This document shows positions 14,470 to 30,799 of a DNA stretch of 64,000 nucleotides, piece by piece. Position 1 is the first letter of the stretch; each line of letters starts with the position of its first letter. Origin of the DNA: Chromera velia (taxonomy: Eukaryota > Sar > Chromeraceae); contig JAHBMJ010000775.1 of NCBI GenBank assembly GCA_018398765.1, positions 92,001-156,000 of the forward strand, in the 5' to 3' direction. The position numbers and the translations under genes are program-made. The notes beneath the pieces were generated by a model. It saw only the letters and a program-made list of their open reading frames with translations. It was not told the origin of the DNA and searched no databases.

Positions 14470-17400
14470 GTATGTTGGAACGCTTCAGGGAAAATAAATA
14501 AGAACGAGGGAGGGAGGGAGGGAAGGGCTCGATCAAAAGGCGAGGGAGGGAGGCCTTGAGATCATCTTCTCTTCTCCCTTGTCTTCTCTCTGTCTCCCTT
14601 TCTGTGCCTGGTTACCCCCGTCTTACTTTTCTTTTTTCTTTTCGTCCTGTCTGGACGATGGGAGGGGGGGGGAGGATATATGCCAATGCATATGCAGGCA
14701 GGCATCCGGGAATTAAGGGATAAATCGAGGAGGCAAAAACAGAAGCACACATGCGCAGGTTGATGGAGAAAGTAGGATAAGAGGCTGCTTGCGTGAAATA
14801 CAGGAGATCTGAGCGCGGCCACGAACGAACAGACGGTGAGCATGGAGGTGTCGATAGAATGATCCGCCGTATTGGTGGACTGACCGACAGTTTCGTGGCT
14901 TGCCGGGAGGGTGGGTAGGTGGGTGGTCAGATGTACCAGTGGATGCATGCATGACGATTCCGGACACGCTCCTGCATTATTTTTCTCTCTTTCATTTCCG
15001 AACAATTGTTCTGTTGCTGAATTGCCCTCCCACTTGGGCATGGAGAGTGACATGAGTGGGCGGCTGGATGAGTGACTAAGAAGACTTCTTTCTTTCTTTC
15101 TTTCGTTCTGTCCGCATTGATGGACTGACGGTGTATCAGTGGATGGCGAAAAAGGGTGGGGAAGTTGGTTGGGGTGTCTGGATGGATAGGCGAAAGTGAG
15201 AAAACAGAAAGAAGGATGATTTGCCTTCTCGTCCTCAGGCTGTTGGATTGAGTTCTCTCCCTTTCCTTTCCTTCCTCTTCCTCTCGCCCGTCCTCTTCCC
15301 CTGATTGACTTCTTGTAGACGCCAGCAGAGAATGTTTGAAGAAAATAGACAACGCAATCACCGGAAGTTGTCTTTGAATTCGTTCAAGATGGGCATCTGT
15401 GTAGCAGACAAGAGGACGCAGAAGAGGGAGAGTAAAGACACACTACTTCCTCCGGCGCACTTCTAGCCTGTATTTCGTGAAGCCGCGAGCAGAAGAAGGA
15501 AAAGAATGAAGGTCATTTTTCTCTTGTTTCTCTTGACAGGCAAGGGAAGGAGATGGAGCGAGAGAGTGGGGAGGGAGGGGCATACGGAAGGGAAAATGGA
15601 TAGAGAGGAAGAGGGGAGAGTCCAACAAAGGCGCGCGACGTCACTGGTTGACTCTCGTGCCTGCATGCATTCGCTGCATCATCATTTCAACGTGCGCCTC
15701 CTCTTCCCTTCTCTTCTCTTTTCCTTTCTTCGATCCTTCACAAGTGGGGCCGCTTAGCTTATAGATAGCAAGGACTGATTGTTTGGTGGATGGGCAAGTG
15801 GGTGCTCATAGGGCGGGATCGAGGGTGGAGGGAAAGAGGAAGAAAAAAGAATTCGGTCTCCGGACGGAAAACGGGATGAAGGGCCTTACGAATTCAAATC
15901 TCTCTCTTTCTTCAATGCTTCTCTTCCTTCCAAGTGCTCGTGCGACGATGTTGGCAGCCTTCTGTAGTTCCCGTCTGACTACAGGTGAATTGAAATGATT
16001 GACATAGACCCTTTGCGGAGCTGGAACGTGTTCATTCACGACACACACACACACACACACATTCCTCCTCCTTCCTTGTATTTTTGCGCTCTGACCCGCA
16101 CTTTCTTTCCTCTCTCCTGGAGTGCGCGCGTCTTTCTCCCTTCCACCCAGAGGGATGCAGCGCGGGTGGGTGACAGCGTGCGCATGCAATCGATCTGACC
16201 TCATGCATTCTCTTTTTCTGATGCGAGGTCGTGAAAGAGTGCATGAAGACTGGGCCCCTTGCTCTAGCTCTCTCTGCCTTGTATGGATGGGTGGGTGGGA
16301 TTGACTGTTCTTTCTCTCTTCTTCTCCCCTTTCTTCTCACTTCCCTTCTTCCCTCTAGCTGCGCTGCTGGTCGGTCGGTCGGTCGGTCCACCTTCTGAAA
16401 GGCAAATCACCCAGCAGGAGGGAAGAGAGAGCTTGCAACTTCATCCTGACTTAAGAATTCATTCATGTCACACCCCCTCCTTCCAAATGTGGGCTTTTCA
16501 ACCTAACACATGTATTCGCCCCTTTTTTGCCGTCTCCCGTTCCTCGAAGCACTCTCTGCTTGCGGACGAAAAGAGTGGCGAGGAAGAAAAAGGGGGGCGA
16601 ATCGATGGTGCGACTAAAAGAGAGGCAAGAAAAAGTGGTACGGACAGAACAAAGAAAAAATATGCCTAACGGGCATGCGCATTCCGTCTCCGTTCCTTTC
16701 TTCTTCTTCTTTCTCTAAAACACAGATCAGTTGGGAGTCCAATTTATTATCCTTTAATGCAGGCAGAGGAATTTTATTTTTTTTGAAAGCACAGACAGGC
16801 GTGAAGGGAAGTACCGGGAAGCAGAGGCAAAGACCAACTGCCTACCCTGACTCCTTCAGGCATGTCTCCGTGCTCTCTCCCTCCATCCGTCCTCTCGGTT
16901 GCATGGAATGATCGAACGATCGGTTCCCGACCGATTTAAGTAACATACATGAGGGTCCCCGCCTTCTCTCACCTCCTTCTGTCCCTCGTTAAGTCTCCCT
17001 GCCTGCACGTCAATTCACCCTTTCTTTCTCCCTCGCAACGTGACAGACAGCTTGCAGGCTGGTCCAAACAAGGTCCGAATTGAGGAGTGCGTGCATGCCA
17101 TGCCTTTAATACGTCTTGGGTGGGCATTTTCCTCCCGTGCCCTTCCTCGCACTTTTGTTTTTCGCTCCCTCATTCTACCTTTGTTCCTTTCTTCCCTCTG
17201 CCTATGCACTCTTCTGTCTCTTCGTCCCACTGTCTGTCTCGTTCGCTCTCTGACATAATTGAGTTTGGGGGAAGAGAAACATGCAATCAGTTCACAGATG
17301 ACCCAGACGGAGTTAGAGAGAGGGAGGGAGAGAGAGAAATTGGCGACGATCATTAATTTGCGCAGGCCTGCACCGCCCGGTCCGCCTGTCATCTGCAGAT

Positions 17401-17600
17401 ACTGTACCCCGAATTCAATACTCAGACAAGGCTCTGCTGCCATGCACCTGCTGTTCAGTGCTTCAAGGTCCACTTGCGTCAGTGCGTGCGTGCTTGTTGA
17501 AAGCCTTGTTCAAGTGTGTGGCACTGTGTGCATGAATTGCATCGGTCGGTGTTGTTTGTAAGCCTTTGTGCAACGCTGTGCATGCACTGCAATGCAGAAA
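14188..17600. other. microsatellite-rich spacer, possible small minus-strand exons
   Basis: Contains (GA)n at about 14,430-14,468, GGGA repeats near 14,510-14,550, (CA)n at about 16,042-16,062 and (GGTC)n at about 16,370-16,388. Three minus-strand stretches look mildly coding: around 17,345-17,475 (EALNSRCMAAEPCLSIEFGV, MTGGPGGAGLRKL), 15,925-15,975 (VRRELQKAANIVARAL) and 15,360-15,400 (DAHLERIQRQLP). They could be short exons of one minus-strand gene, but I could not link them with consistent splice phases, so no gene is called. Confidence 0.3.
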
Positions 17601-19196
<1,596 letters not shown>

Positions 19197-19325
19197 TGAA
19201 GGTTAAATCCTAGATTTAGCGACGCCAAATCCCAAGCCACTAGCAAGGCTTTGAGGGCAACCCAGAGCACACATTCATGGGGGGGGGGGATGAGGAAGCC
19301 TGCATGCCAATCGGATCGATTCGCC

Positions 19326-19808
19326 TCAAGTTGAACTTGCCTTATCGACAGAATGGACCTTCTTGAGACAGTCGGCTATAGCTTTGGAACCGCTTCTAGG
19401 CAGAATTGTGCATAACAGCAACACCATATCCTTCATTTTTTTCTCATTATCAGAAGTGCCTCTCCCGGTTGCACCTGCAACGCGTTGTGCGATCTGTATT
19501 CTTATGTCAATGGGTGCTTTCTGCTTCGCAATTTCGTACAGTTCTTTCAGCCTGTTCCGTTCCCTTTCTGTGTCCTTACATTCCGTCAGAACATGAACCT
19601 CATCTTTGATCACATGCGAGGGGGACAAATATTTATTGCACAGCCGTTCTGGTTGGGTTCTATCTATATCCCCCCCTGTGAGAGCCCTAAAAAGCGTACG
19701 GAAGCCTGCGGAGGACTGCAACAGACTCTTTGGCAGAGGTTCAACACTGTACCCTATCATTTCACTTTTCGGACGCCATTTCCTTTCACTCAGAAGGTGC
19801 ATGGCCAA
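19326..19808 (-). pseudogene. probable C-terminal remnant of a non-LTR retrotransposon polyprotein
   Basis: This 160-residue frame has a Cys-His-Cys arrangement (LCNKYLSPSHVIKDEVHVL followed by TEC), typical of the C-terminal zinc-knuckle-like end of LINE reverse transcriptases (C-x-n-E-H-x-L-x-x-C). A Lys/Glu-rich tail follows (KDTERERNRLKELYEIAKQ). There is no RT domain upstream in frame. Flanking TA microsatellites suggest an isolated, truncated copy. The call rests on one motif. Confidence 0.4.
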
Positions 19809-20117
19809 ACGCTGTCTGGACGGATTCTCTGATTGAAAAGGGGAGAGATTCGCAAGGTGGGGAAAAATTCCGTCTCTATCTCTAACGTTTCGAGTTTCTT
19901 CTATATATATATATATATATATATGTGTGTATTAAACAATAACTTTGTAACTTTAAATTTCATGGAGTATCAAGAACCCGCGCTTCCACATGCATTCCCA
20001 GCAAGGTCTCAGCAGCCAGTTTTTTTATCTCCCGTCTTTCATTCATTGCATTGAAGGGGCCTTGACATGCTTTCACGTCACCAGCAGGATAATATTTTTT
20101 TTTGCCTTCCACCATAA

Positions 20118-23352
<3,235 letters not shown>

Positions 23353-24495
23353 CAAGGTTCTTTCAGATTCCTCCCTCACCTCACCAGTTACCGCTGCGCT
23401 TTTCATACTGCACTTACCGTTCCTTCCTCATGCATGCGAGAACAGAGAGCAACGCACAGACAGACGGACAAACAGACAAACAGTCCCAGGTCCTTTTCTT
23501 TTGACTTGAAAGACACGACGACGGAAGGAACCATCCTCTCTTTGAAGACGGCAACCAGACCTGACACGTCAATCAAGGGAGGAAGGAACGAAAGAGGTCC
23601 ACAGAACAACAAGAAGACAACCAACTGACCCAATGAGCACGAACACGAACAAAGAAACAAACGAAGAAAGAGAGGATGAAACGGGGCAGAATAGAAGACC
23701 CAGAAACCTGAGTGCATACACAAATAGAAAGAAGTGATGCACTCCATCCTTCCCCCTTCATTGTCCTGTTTTTCAAAGAAACGTCTTCGAGAAAAACAGA
23801 AGGGAAGAGAGGAAGGAGAAGAAAAAACCTGACAGACGGCACAGAACGAAAGACAGAAAGAGCCTCGCATGAAAACACGCACACACAAACACACACAACT
23901 ACAGAAAGACAGACAGGAAAACATCATGACAGAAAGCAACTCACAGCGAAGACACCACTCCACGTTCATGCAGACTGACTCGCATGCGTCTCGTTTCGCA
24001 TACCCTTTTGTCTCTCTCTTCATACCCACAACTTGCCGCTTTCTTATCCAGGCTTCTCTTTGGTCTTGCAGTCCATTTCAGCAGTCTAACACGTAATTGC
24101 TTGCTTCTTTCTCTTCACGTCCCCCCCCTCTCTTGACGTCACTCACTCTCTTTCCCGGCCACGCTCGAAATCTTCACGACGTTCAATGAACGAGCGCGAA
24201 AGAACGCAACGCAACCTTCCTCTTACCATTCCCCCCTTCCTTTTTTTCCGTCTCGGACTTACACCCTTCCTTTTTCTTTTTCAATCGAACCCATTTTCCT
24301 TTCTCTTCCACAATGTCTTGAAAGGAAGGAAAACAAGGACGTACAAACGAAAAACAGAACGCTGATACGGATTCCCTCGTTGATATAATGCCTACCCCCT
24401 AATCCACACTGCCTTCCTCTTACCCCCCCTTTCCGAGCATTCCCACATTCTTCTCACTCATGCCAATTCATTCATGCACTCACTCTCTCACTCCT
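23353..24495. other. intergenic, 3' flank of the rhodopsin-fusion gene
   Basis: Mixed purine/pyrimidine-rich sequence with short TTTC, CCTT and CACA runs. No exon-like segment with valid splice sites was found. The 3' part, just past the TAG at 24,496, is C/T-rich on the plus strand. Confidence 0.4.
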
Positions 24496-27400
24496 CTATG
24501 CCTGCCCGGCCCCAGCCAGGAGACCCCCCTGTTCCCTCTCGTTCTCGAATCGGTTGAATGCCTCCGTTGCCCCCCTGTCCCCCAACAGGATGAACCCTAG
24601 AACCGCCTTCGCAGCGACGTCCAACACAGCGTAGCAGAGGATCTCTGCGTCGACGGAAATCAACGATGCCCCCTCTGCTGCTGCCCATACGAGGGGGTAG
24701 AGGGTCCACGTGACCAGAGTCAATGTGGCAAGCACTGTGTACCGTCTTGCCTGATCGACTTGGTGGCACTTAGATCGGAACGAGACTGCAAGCCCTGAAA
24801 AGATCGGGACAAGCATCACGCAACCGAAAGCAAACAGAATCCAAGACCCTGCACCCTTGGCGTGAGTTCCCAACAACCCCGCAACAATCATCAGCATGTC
24901 GCACCCCACTGTGCAGAAAATCTCATTGCGGGGGGCACCTGCAAGCAGCCCCAAGTCAAACAGCAGAAGGGGAGTGGTAACCAGCCAATCGTAGTACCGT
25001 GCAGTGTACACGGGACGCCCTCCCTCAACGCCCCCAGAAACTCCCACGCCCACTGCCATGCAGAGGTACGCAAGGCATGCGATGCCGGTGATCATTGCCG
25101 TGACATAGTGCAGCTTTCGGCCATCTGCCTGGAAGGCAGTGCTCTGCTGCACAGCCCAGAGAGAGGTCAGACCCATGATCGCACACACTGTCCACAAGGC
25201 ACTCCTGCCAACGACGGAGGCCTCAAAGCGTGTGGGGGCAGCCTCGGCGGCGGAGACGCCGAGAAGCTCTGTGTCTGCTACTGCTGTTGCGGTTTCTGTC
25301 TCGAGTTTCGGATTCTTCTCGGGTGTGTCTGCCTCCTTCGCCTTCGCCTTCAAGTCATCGTACATCTTCTTTGCCTCTGTTGAGGTGTCTTTTCCGAAAG
25401 CCGAAGCCTTTGACTTCAAATCATCAAAGACTTTCGAGGCTCGGGCACCGACCTCTGTCCCTGTCTCGTTTGCCTTTTTCGCAATTTCGTCAAATTTGGA
25501 CTTCAGCTGTGCCTTGCAACACCCACAGGCGTCCTTGGAGCCGGAACAGTGGAAGAGACACTGGAGGGAGCACTGGGAAGAGTCCCCCTTTCCTGTGCAA
25601 CAGGGACAGGCGGGCTCTGCCTCTGTGCATTGCTTCAAACAATTTTCTGCAACACCGAGCTCGGTGGAGGGCAGCATGGTGATTTCAGTAGAGTTCGGTC
25701 GGAAGGCTTCGGGGATGAACTGCTTCCAGTCCATCTGGGGCTGCTGGGGCTGCTGTGGTTGCTGCGGCTGCTGTGGTTGCTGCGGCTTCTCCTTCTGCTG
25801 AGGGAGCTGCTTCTGCTGGGGAAGCTGGGGGAGCTCTGGTTGCTCGGGTTGCTGCGGCTTCTCTTTTTGCTGCGGCTTTTCGGGCTGTTCCCCCTTCTCC
25901 TTCTTCTTGTCCTTGCCCTTGTCTGCTGCCAAGAGAGTCGCACTGGGCCCTCCTGCAGGGAGACGGCGAGGGGGGGGGAGAAAGTGAGGTGAAAAGTGGG
26001 AAGAGGGAAAAGAGAAACAGATTGCGTCTTCTGTTTCATCACTGCTTGGCGTACCAGCCCTCAAATTTAGAGGGGAACGGGAAAGGGAAAAGCGGTTACA
26101 TCTTTGTTCTTCACCGCCCGCGCTCTTGCCCTCCCCAACTTGGTCGATATTCTTTCTGACTACCCCTCTAGCCCACCGACCCTTGCCACCGCCGGCGCTG
26201 CCCCTGTAGGCCTCTGGGATAAACTGCTTGTAGTCCATCCCGGGTCCCGGAGAGGGGGAGGGGGAGGGCGTCTCCTTCTTGTCCTTCTTGTCCTTTGCGG
26301 AATCAGCCAAAGAGGTCGAGGGGGCGCCTCCTGAAAGAACGAAGGAAAGAAAACAAAAATGAATCAAGTGCAGTCAGGTTACGAAGTCGCATTTTACTTG
26401 CGTTTTCTGTTGACAAAATGACTTTGTACATAGCCGGACGGATACATCGGAAGAAATTACAGGGATCGCCTTCGCAGAATCAGACTGCGTGCGTCAGAGT
26501 GCGCATGCAGGCTTGTTGAAGAAAGTGCACTTTCAGTTGTAAAACTGAACTCGATAGAAGGCTGTCGGGTGCATGCAGCGATGTGTGCAGCAAGATGGGT
26601 TTGCGATGAGAGAACAGAGCGATGAGATGACACGAAGAGAAAAGAGAAGCGAGGGTCCCTAGAAAGATGCAAATGATGAAGGAAGATCAAGGCCTCCTTT
26701 CACCTCTCTTCCCCAATTCTTTTCTCGAAGGAAAACCCTCCTTTCTCCAGAAGAACAAAAAACAAGACACAAACGCACCCTTGCCGCCCTGTCCACCGGC
26801 ACTTCCTGCATAGGCTTTGGGGATGAACTGTTTGTAGTCCATGCCTGCTCCCTGGCCGGCGGGGCTGCTTCCCCCGCTGGAGGGGGCACCGCCGCTGCTT
26901 CCTTTGCCCCCGCCTGCATGTGACGGAGAAACAAGAATGAAAGAACAAAGAACTTGGAGAGCAAACCGGAAGGAACTCTGAATTGGGCAGGCAGAGAGGA
27001 ACTCGAGGGAAAGGCACAGACCACCGTGGGTTCTGGTGCGGAATCAAAACGTCGGAACAAAGCGAGAAGAGAAGACAAAAGAAAACGAAAAGAAAAGCCA
27101 CTGGAAGCAGACAAACTTTGTGAACCAGAGTCAAAGGACGAGGCAGAAAGAAAGAGAAGTGCCTCCCTCCCTCCCCCTCCAGGCGTACCGGCAGCACTCC
27201 CTCTGTAGGCTTCAGGAATGTACTGGCTGTAGGGGTTCGAAGGGGCGGGAGTCGTCGTGGTCTCTGCAGAGAGCCGGGGGGGGGGGGGGATTGTTCTTTA
27301 GGAAGTGGGGAAGAAGCCGAGAGGGAACTCTCTTCCTTCCTTTCTACCTATCAGTCCAGCGGGACCTTCCTTCAGTTTGTTTTGTGGCATCTGCCCTCCT

Positions 27401-28453
27401 TCTCATCCGATCTTCCTCCGCCTCTTACTTTTCTTGTCTCGCAACAGCGGCAAGGCAAAAAAGAAGGAAGTCGAGCAAAGGACTTTAGTTGTACATGGCA
27501 AGACTGTTTACTTCTTGAGGGTGAGAACAACGAATCATGACAGAGCAGGACGAGGAGAAAGGCAGAGGTCTGCCGAGAGCAAACAAGATGCCATTAGAAT
27601 GAGCCCACAAAGCGCATGTACCTTGTTTCTTCTTCTCTTCCTCCTCCTTCTTCTTCTCCGCCTCCTTTTTCTTCTCCTCTTCCTCCTTTTTCTTGTCCGC
27701 GAGGTCTGCACACACACACAGGCGGGGGGAGGGGAACACATGAGGAGACGAAAGGACAGGTCGCACACCGCTTTGTTCAGGCGGTGGAGAAAAACTGGGA
27801 AAAGGCTCGACCATGTTTCACACTTCGATGCCCGTTGAAATCAACTCGGCATACTGACGGACCGATCACTCCTGCTTCATCGTCGTCATCATCTTCAGCC
27901 TCGATGGGGGTGTCGGTGGGGGATGTGGAGTCCGCGTCTCCGTCCTCCGCGAGCTCCACGGCCTTCGCGTCTGTGCTGGCGCTGGTGGTGCGAGTCGCCT
28001 CTGCCATTGTCTGGTAGGCAGCAGGCACAAACTTCTCCCAGTCACCTGACTCCGGCTGCTGGGGCTGGGCGGGCTGCTGGGGCTGGGAGGGCTGTTCGGG
28101 CTGCGAGGGCTGCTCCGGTTGAGCTGGCTGGGCGGGTTGCTCACCCGCTGTCTCTTCAAGCTCAACTGCCTTCGCGCCTTTGGATGTGCGAGTGGCCTTT
28201 GCAGCCTTGGCATACGCAGCTGGAACAAACTTTTCCCAGTCTCCTGATTCCGGCTGCTGAGGCTGAGCAGGCTGTGCGGGCTGCTCTCCTGCGGGGGCCT
28301 TGTCGACATCGGCACTCACGAGTGCTGCAGGGCAGGAAGGCGTAGAGTTTTTTGAAAAATTTGCATTTTTTGTCAAAAAGACGCATGATCAAACCCAGGG
28401 AACTGACCTGCCAATACACATAGGGCGATGACGAACGACTGTGCGCTCTTCAT
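24496..28453 (-). CDS. modular secreted-arm type-1 (bacteriorhodopsin-like) rhodopsin, 802 residues, seven exons
   Basis: Exons on the minus strand: 28453-28408, 28324-27863, 27705-27622, 27263-27189, 26913-26779, 26330-26181, 25952-24496. All six introns are GT-AG and phase 1, giving exactly 803 codons including TAG. Residues 1 to about 20 are a signal peptide (MKSAQSFVIALCVLA then ALVSA). Residues 20-400 carry six copies of a motif like DWEKFVPAAY / DYKQFIPEAYRGSAGG among Gln/Pro, Lys/Glu and Gly/Ser tracts. Next come a Cys-rich segment (PACPCC, CGCC) and amphipathic Lys/Ala helices (KVFDDLKSKASAFGKD). From about residue 567 there is a seven-helix rhodopsin. Helix C reads ARYYDWLVTTPLLLFDLGLL, keeping the equivalents of BR Arg82, Asp85 (residue 639), Thr89 and Asp96 (650). 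Helix F reads TWTLYPLVWAAAEG. Helix G ends AEILCYAVLDVAAK, with Asp212 (762), retinal Lys216 (766) and Glu204 (754) equivalents. Family knowledge says this set means an outward proton pump. Leu at the BR93 site suggests green absorption. The arm would lie outside the membrane or in a lumen. Confidence 0.92.
26181..28324 (-). repeat. exon-borne repeats of a [DY]-[WYS]-[KEQ]-x-[FY]-[IV]-P-x-A-[YF] module
   Basis: Copies in protein order: SGDWEKFVPAAYAKAAKATR and SGDWEKFVPAAYQTMAEATR (both exon 2), NPYSQYIPEAYRGSAAG (exon 4), GMDYKQFIPKAYAGSAGG (exon 5), GMDYKQFIPEAYRGSAGG (exon 6). A sixth, QMDWKQFIPEAFRPNST, opens the terminal exon (25,725 region). Exons 3-6 are 84, 75, 135 and 150 nt, all multiples of three with phase-1 borders, so each can be duplicated, lost or skipped without breaking the frame. 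Confidence 0.88.
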
Positions 28454-28699
28454 GGTGAAGAAAGCAGCCTCACAGGGTGGAAGGGATCTTACGCGATGAC
28501 GATGGTTTCTTCTCTAACTGAAGGGGGGCTGGATCAGATTCAATGCGGTAAAGCAGACCAGGGCACTGAGGGAACAGACGGTCACGAAAATGTTGAATTC
28601 TCTGGGGGGTCAATTTTCTCTGCCACAGCGGACGACAGCAGTCTGCAGAGGAAATGCTGCGATCGATGACTCTTGATCAGGTCTTTCTATCAGACTGTT

Positions 28700-28905
28700 G
28701 AAAACAGCCGAGGATCGATCATGGATCGATCGACGTCGATCGCAGGAGACGGGGTTGCGCCGGGGTCCGCGGCCTTGCATGCATGGGCCCGGGCCGCCCG
28801 GCCTCGCGAGGATTGAAATTTAATTGAAAGGGCCCTGGCATGCCCTCGCGGGAGCCCCGCGGGCATGCAGTCGCTGCATGTACGTCCACAAAATGATCGA
28901 CTCAA
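28700..28905. promoter_or_regulatory. GC-rich island between the rhodopsin-fusion gene and the gene at 29,226
   Basis: Dense CpG, GATCGATCGA-type palindromes and GCATGCATGGGCCCGGGCC, inside otherwise moderate sequence. It lies 250-450 bases upstream of the rhodopsin ATG (minus) and 320-500 bases upstream of the ATG at 29,226 (plus). A bidirectional promoter is the simplest reading. No experimental support. Confidence 0.42.
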
Positions 28906-29225
28906 TTCGAGAGATTTCGAGATGATTTCGAGAGACTGCTGTAATAATTCTGTTTTCGCAGATGTTTCTTCACTACGTGACAAAATGAACATGAATCCCT
29001 GCGACGCGACTTATGTCTCTCCCAGACAGCCTTTTCTGTTCTTTTCGTGCTTATACATTTCGCCAGCAAACCGGCTTGGATTGTGTTCTTTTTGTGCCCT
29101 CCTGTGAATCCTCATGTAGGGTCAAGAGAGACGGCCTCTATAAATTATTAATATCTTTCCTCCTTGGCTCACGTCCGTCGTTCTCTGCCGTTCATCTTTG
29201 GACAATTCGCTGTGGAGAAGAGACG

Positions 29226-30799
29226 ATGGCTGCGCTTGGCAATGGCCAGGGCGCTTTTCAGGTGGGCAGGAACCGTGCTTTTGTACCCGTCTCATTTTCC
29301 ATGCAGTTTTAAAAGTATGGAGCTGTATTCATTGTTATTCTGTCTCACATGTAATTTTTATGCTCTGCTCACTCGTTTTTGCCCTGCAGACCTATGATGA
29401 AACCAGACTTCTGAGCAGTGGCAGAGGAAGAAAACTATTATCACGTCTCCGAGCATATTCACCAGACACCTCTTTGACGGAGACGGTTCGGACAAGAAGA
29501 AGGAGACATGAGGCGGTCATCCTTGACGAAGTGCCGAGGCAGCAGAAGCCGCGAAAAAGCGGGAGGGGGGGCAGGAGACAATCAGGTCGGCCAGCAAAGG
29601 CAGTAGAGGCCTTTGGAGGTATTGACCCAGAAACGGAATTCGAAGAAGACGTACAAAAATGGGCAAACAAACGCAGCCGTCTCGAAACACTTACAGGAAT
29701 GTGGGAGCAGAGTAAGCGGGGAAGGGGAAGTCGACCCCCCAAGATGAAACGGACGGAGGTCCGTGGTTGGTATCCTGAATTGTTCAGGACCGACAAGGAG
29801 GCATTAGAAGAGGTCCGAGCAGAGATGCAAGTTAGCGCAGGGGTGTGGTTTGACCCAGATGCTGAGGGTACAGATGAGGAAGGAAATATAAATACGTTTT
29901 CTCACACCCGTCTCGTGGATGGTCGTAGTGCATGGGGGGGGCTGAGGACGTTGAGGGAGCCCGGCAGCGCATTCGGGATGGGGTGGGCCTTTCCGCCTCC
30001 CCCGTCTTACTGCTTCCCCCCACCAGCACCACGTGGTTGGTACCCGCTCAGCACAGAGGCAAATTGGATGCATGCACATCCCCATTACTATGCAGGTGAG
30101 CGTCTTGCCTCTGAGCTCATAGGGGGGCCTGAAGTGCACAGAGACCCAATGCACGTCGTGTCTGTCCCTGTGCCTGTACCTGCACCGGGGTTGCCGGTCG
30201 GATACGGACATGCCCCCACAGGGCCGTCCCTTGTCTCACACCCCCATGAAATCAGACAAAGCGCCGCCGACTTCCAATCCGTCGACCACTTCCGAGACCC
30301 GTGCGGCCAACCCAGCCCGCCCCTCCCAGCCACATCATCTAAGCCCCCCCAACAGGCAGTCAGTTTAGTCCCTTCCCGTTCTCACCGTTCTCCTCCTGCT
30401 GTGACTAGGCACCCACTCTCCGAGATTGATTCACTCGTCAACGCGGCACCACAGCCGCCTGTCGCTTCGGGTCGCGATTCTCGAAATTCGGGGGCTGGGG
30501 GTGGGGCGGTGGCTGGTGAGAAGAAGAGAAGGTCGAGACTGGAAGTGCCGATGCCAACCAGCCGACTGCATCCCCCCCCCGCGATTAGCACTCGGGGGCG
30601 TAGGACTGACGGTCCACAAGGTGGGGCATACTCCGGGAGTCTGTCGGGGGTCCCGGGGGGAGATTCTCTGAGACCTTGGGGCTCTCTGTTGCCCTCTGTA
30701 GATTCCCCCCCGGCCGTTCCTCAGCGGGACTCTCTCTTTCTCTCTCTCGACGCTCACAGTGCCGTGGAGCGAGGCACAGGAGGAGGCAAAATTAAGTGA
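29226..30799 (+). CDS. 481-residue basic/proline-rich protein of unknown function (two exons)
   Basis: Exon 1 (29226-29261) codes MAALGNGQGAFQ and ends CAG|GTGGGC. Exon 2 (29390-30799) follows CCCTGCAG in phase 0 and ends TGA. The N-terminal third is Arg/Lys-rich (VRTRRRRHEAVILDEVPRQQ and a KSGRGGRRQSGRP patch, possible nuclear localisation or AT-hook-like GRP). An acidic/charged centre has VRGWYPELFRTDKEALEEVR followed by AEMQVSAGVWFDPDAEG. The rest is Pro/His/Ser-rich low complexity. Residues around RGWYP...EVRAEMQVS resemble RGWFP...DIKAEMEVS in the gene at 10,590, so they may be distant paralogues. It is head to head with the rhodopsin gene. No known domain recognised. Confidence 0.7.

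Noticed and set aside
25139-25992. Plus-strand ORFs of 150-220 residues across the rhodopsin gene
   Set aside because: Antisense shadows of the repeat and Cys-rich parts of the minus-strand gene.
29392-29796. Minus-strand ORF opposite the 29,226 gene
   Set aside because: Shadow frame. The plus-strand exon has a proper acceptor and consistent composition.
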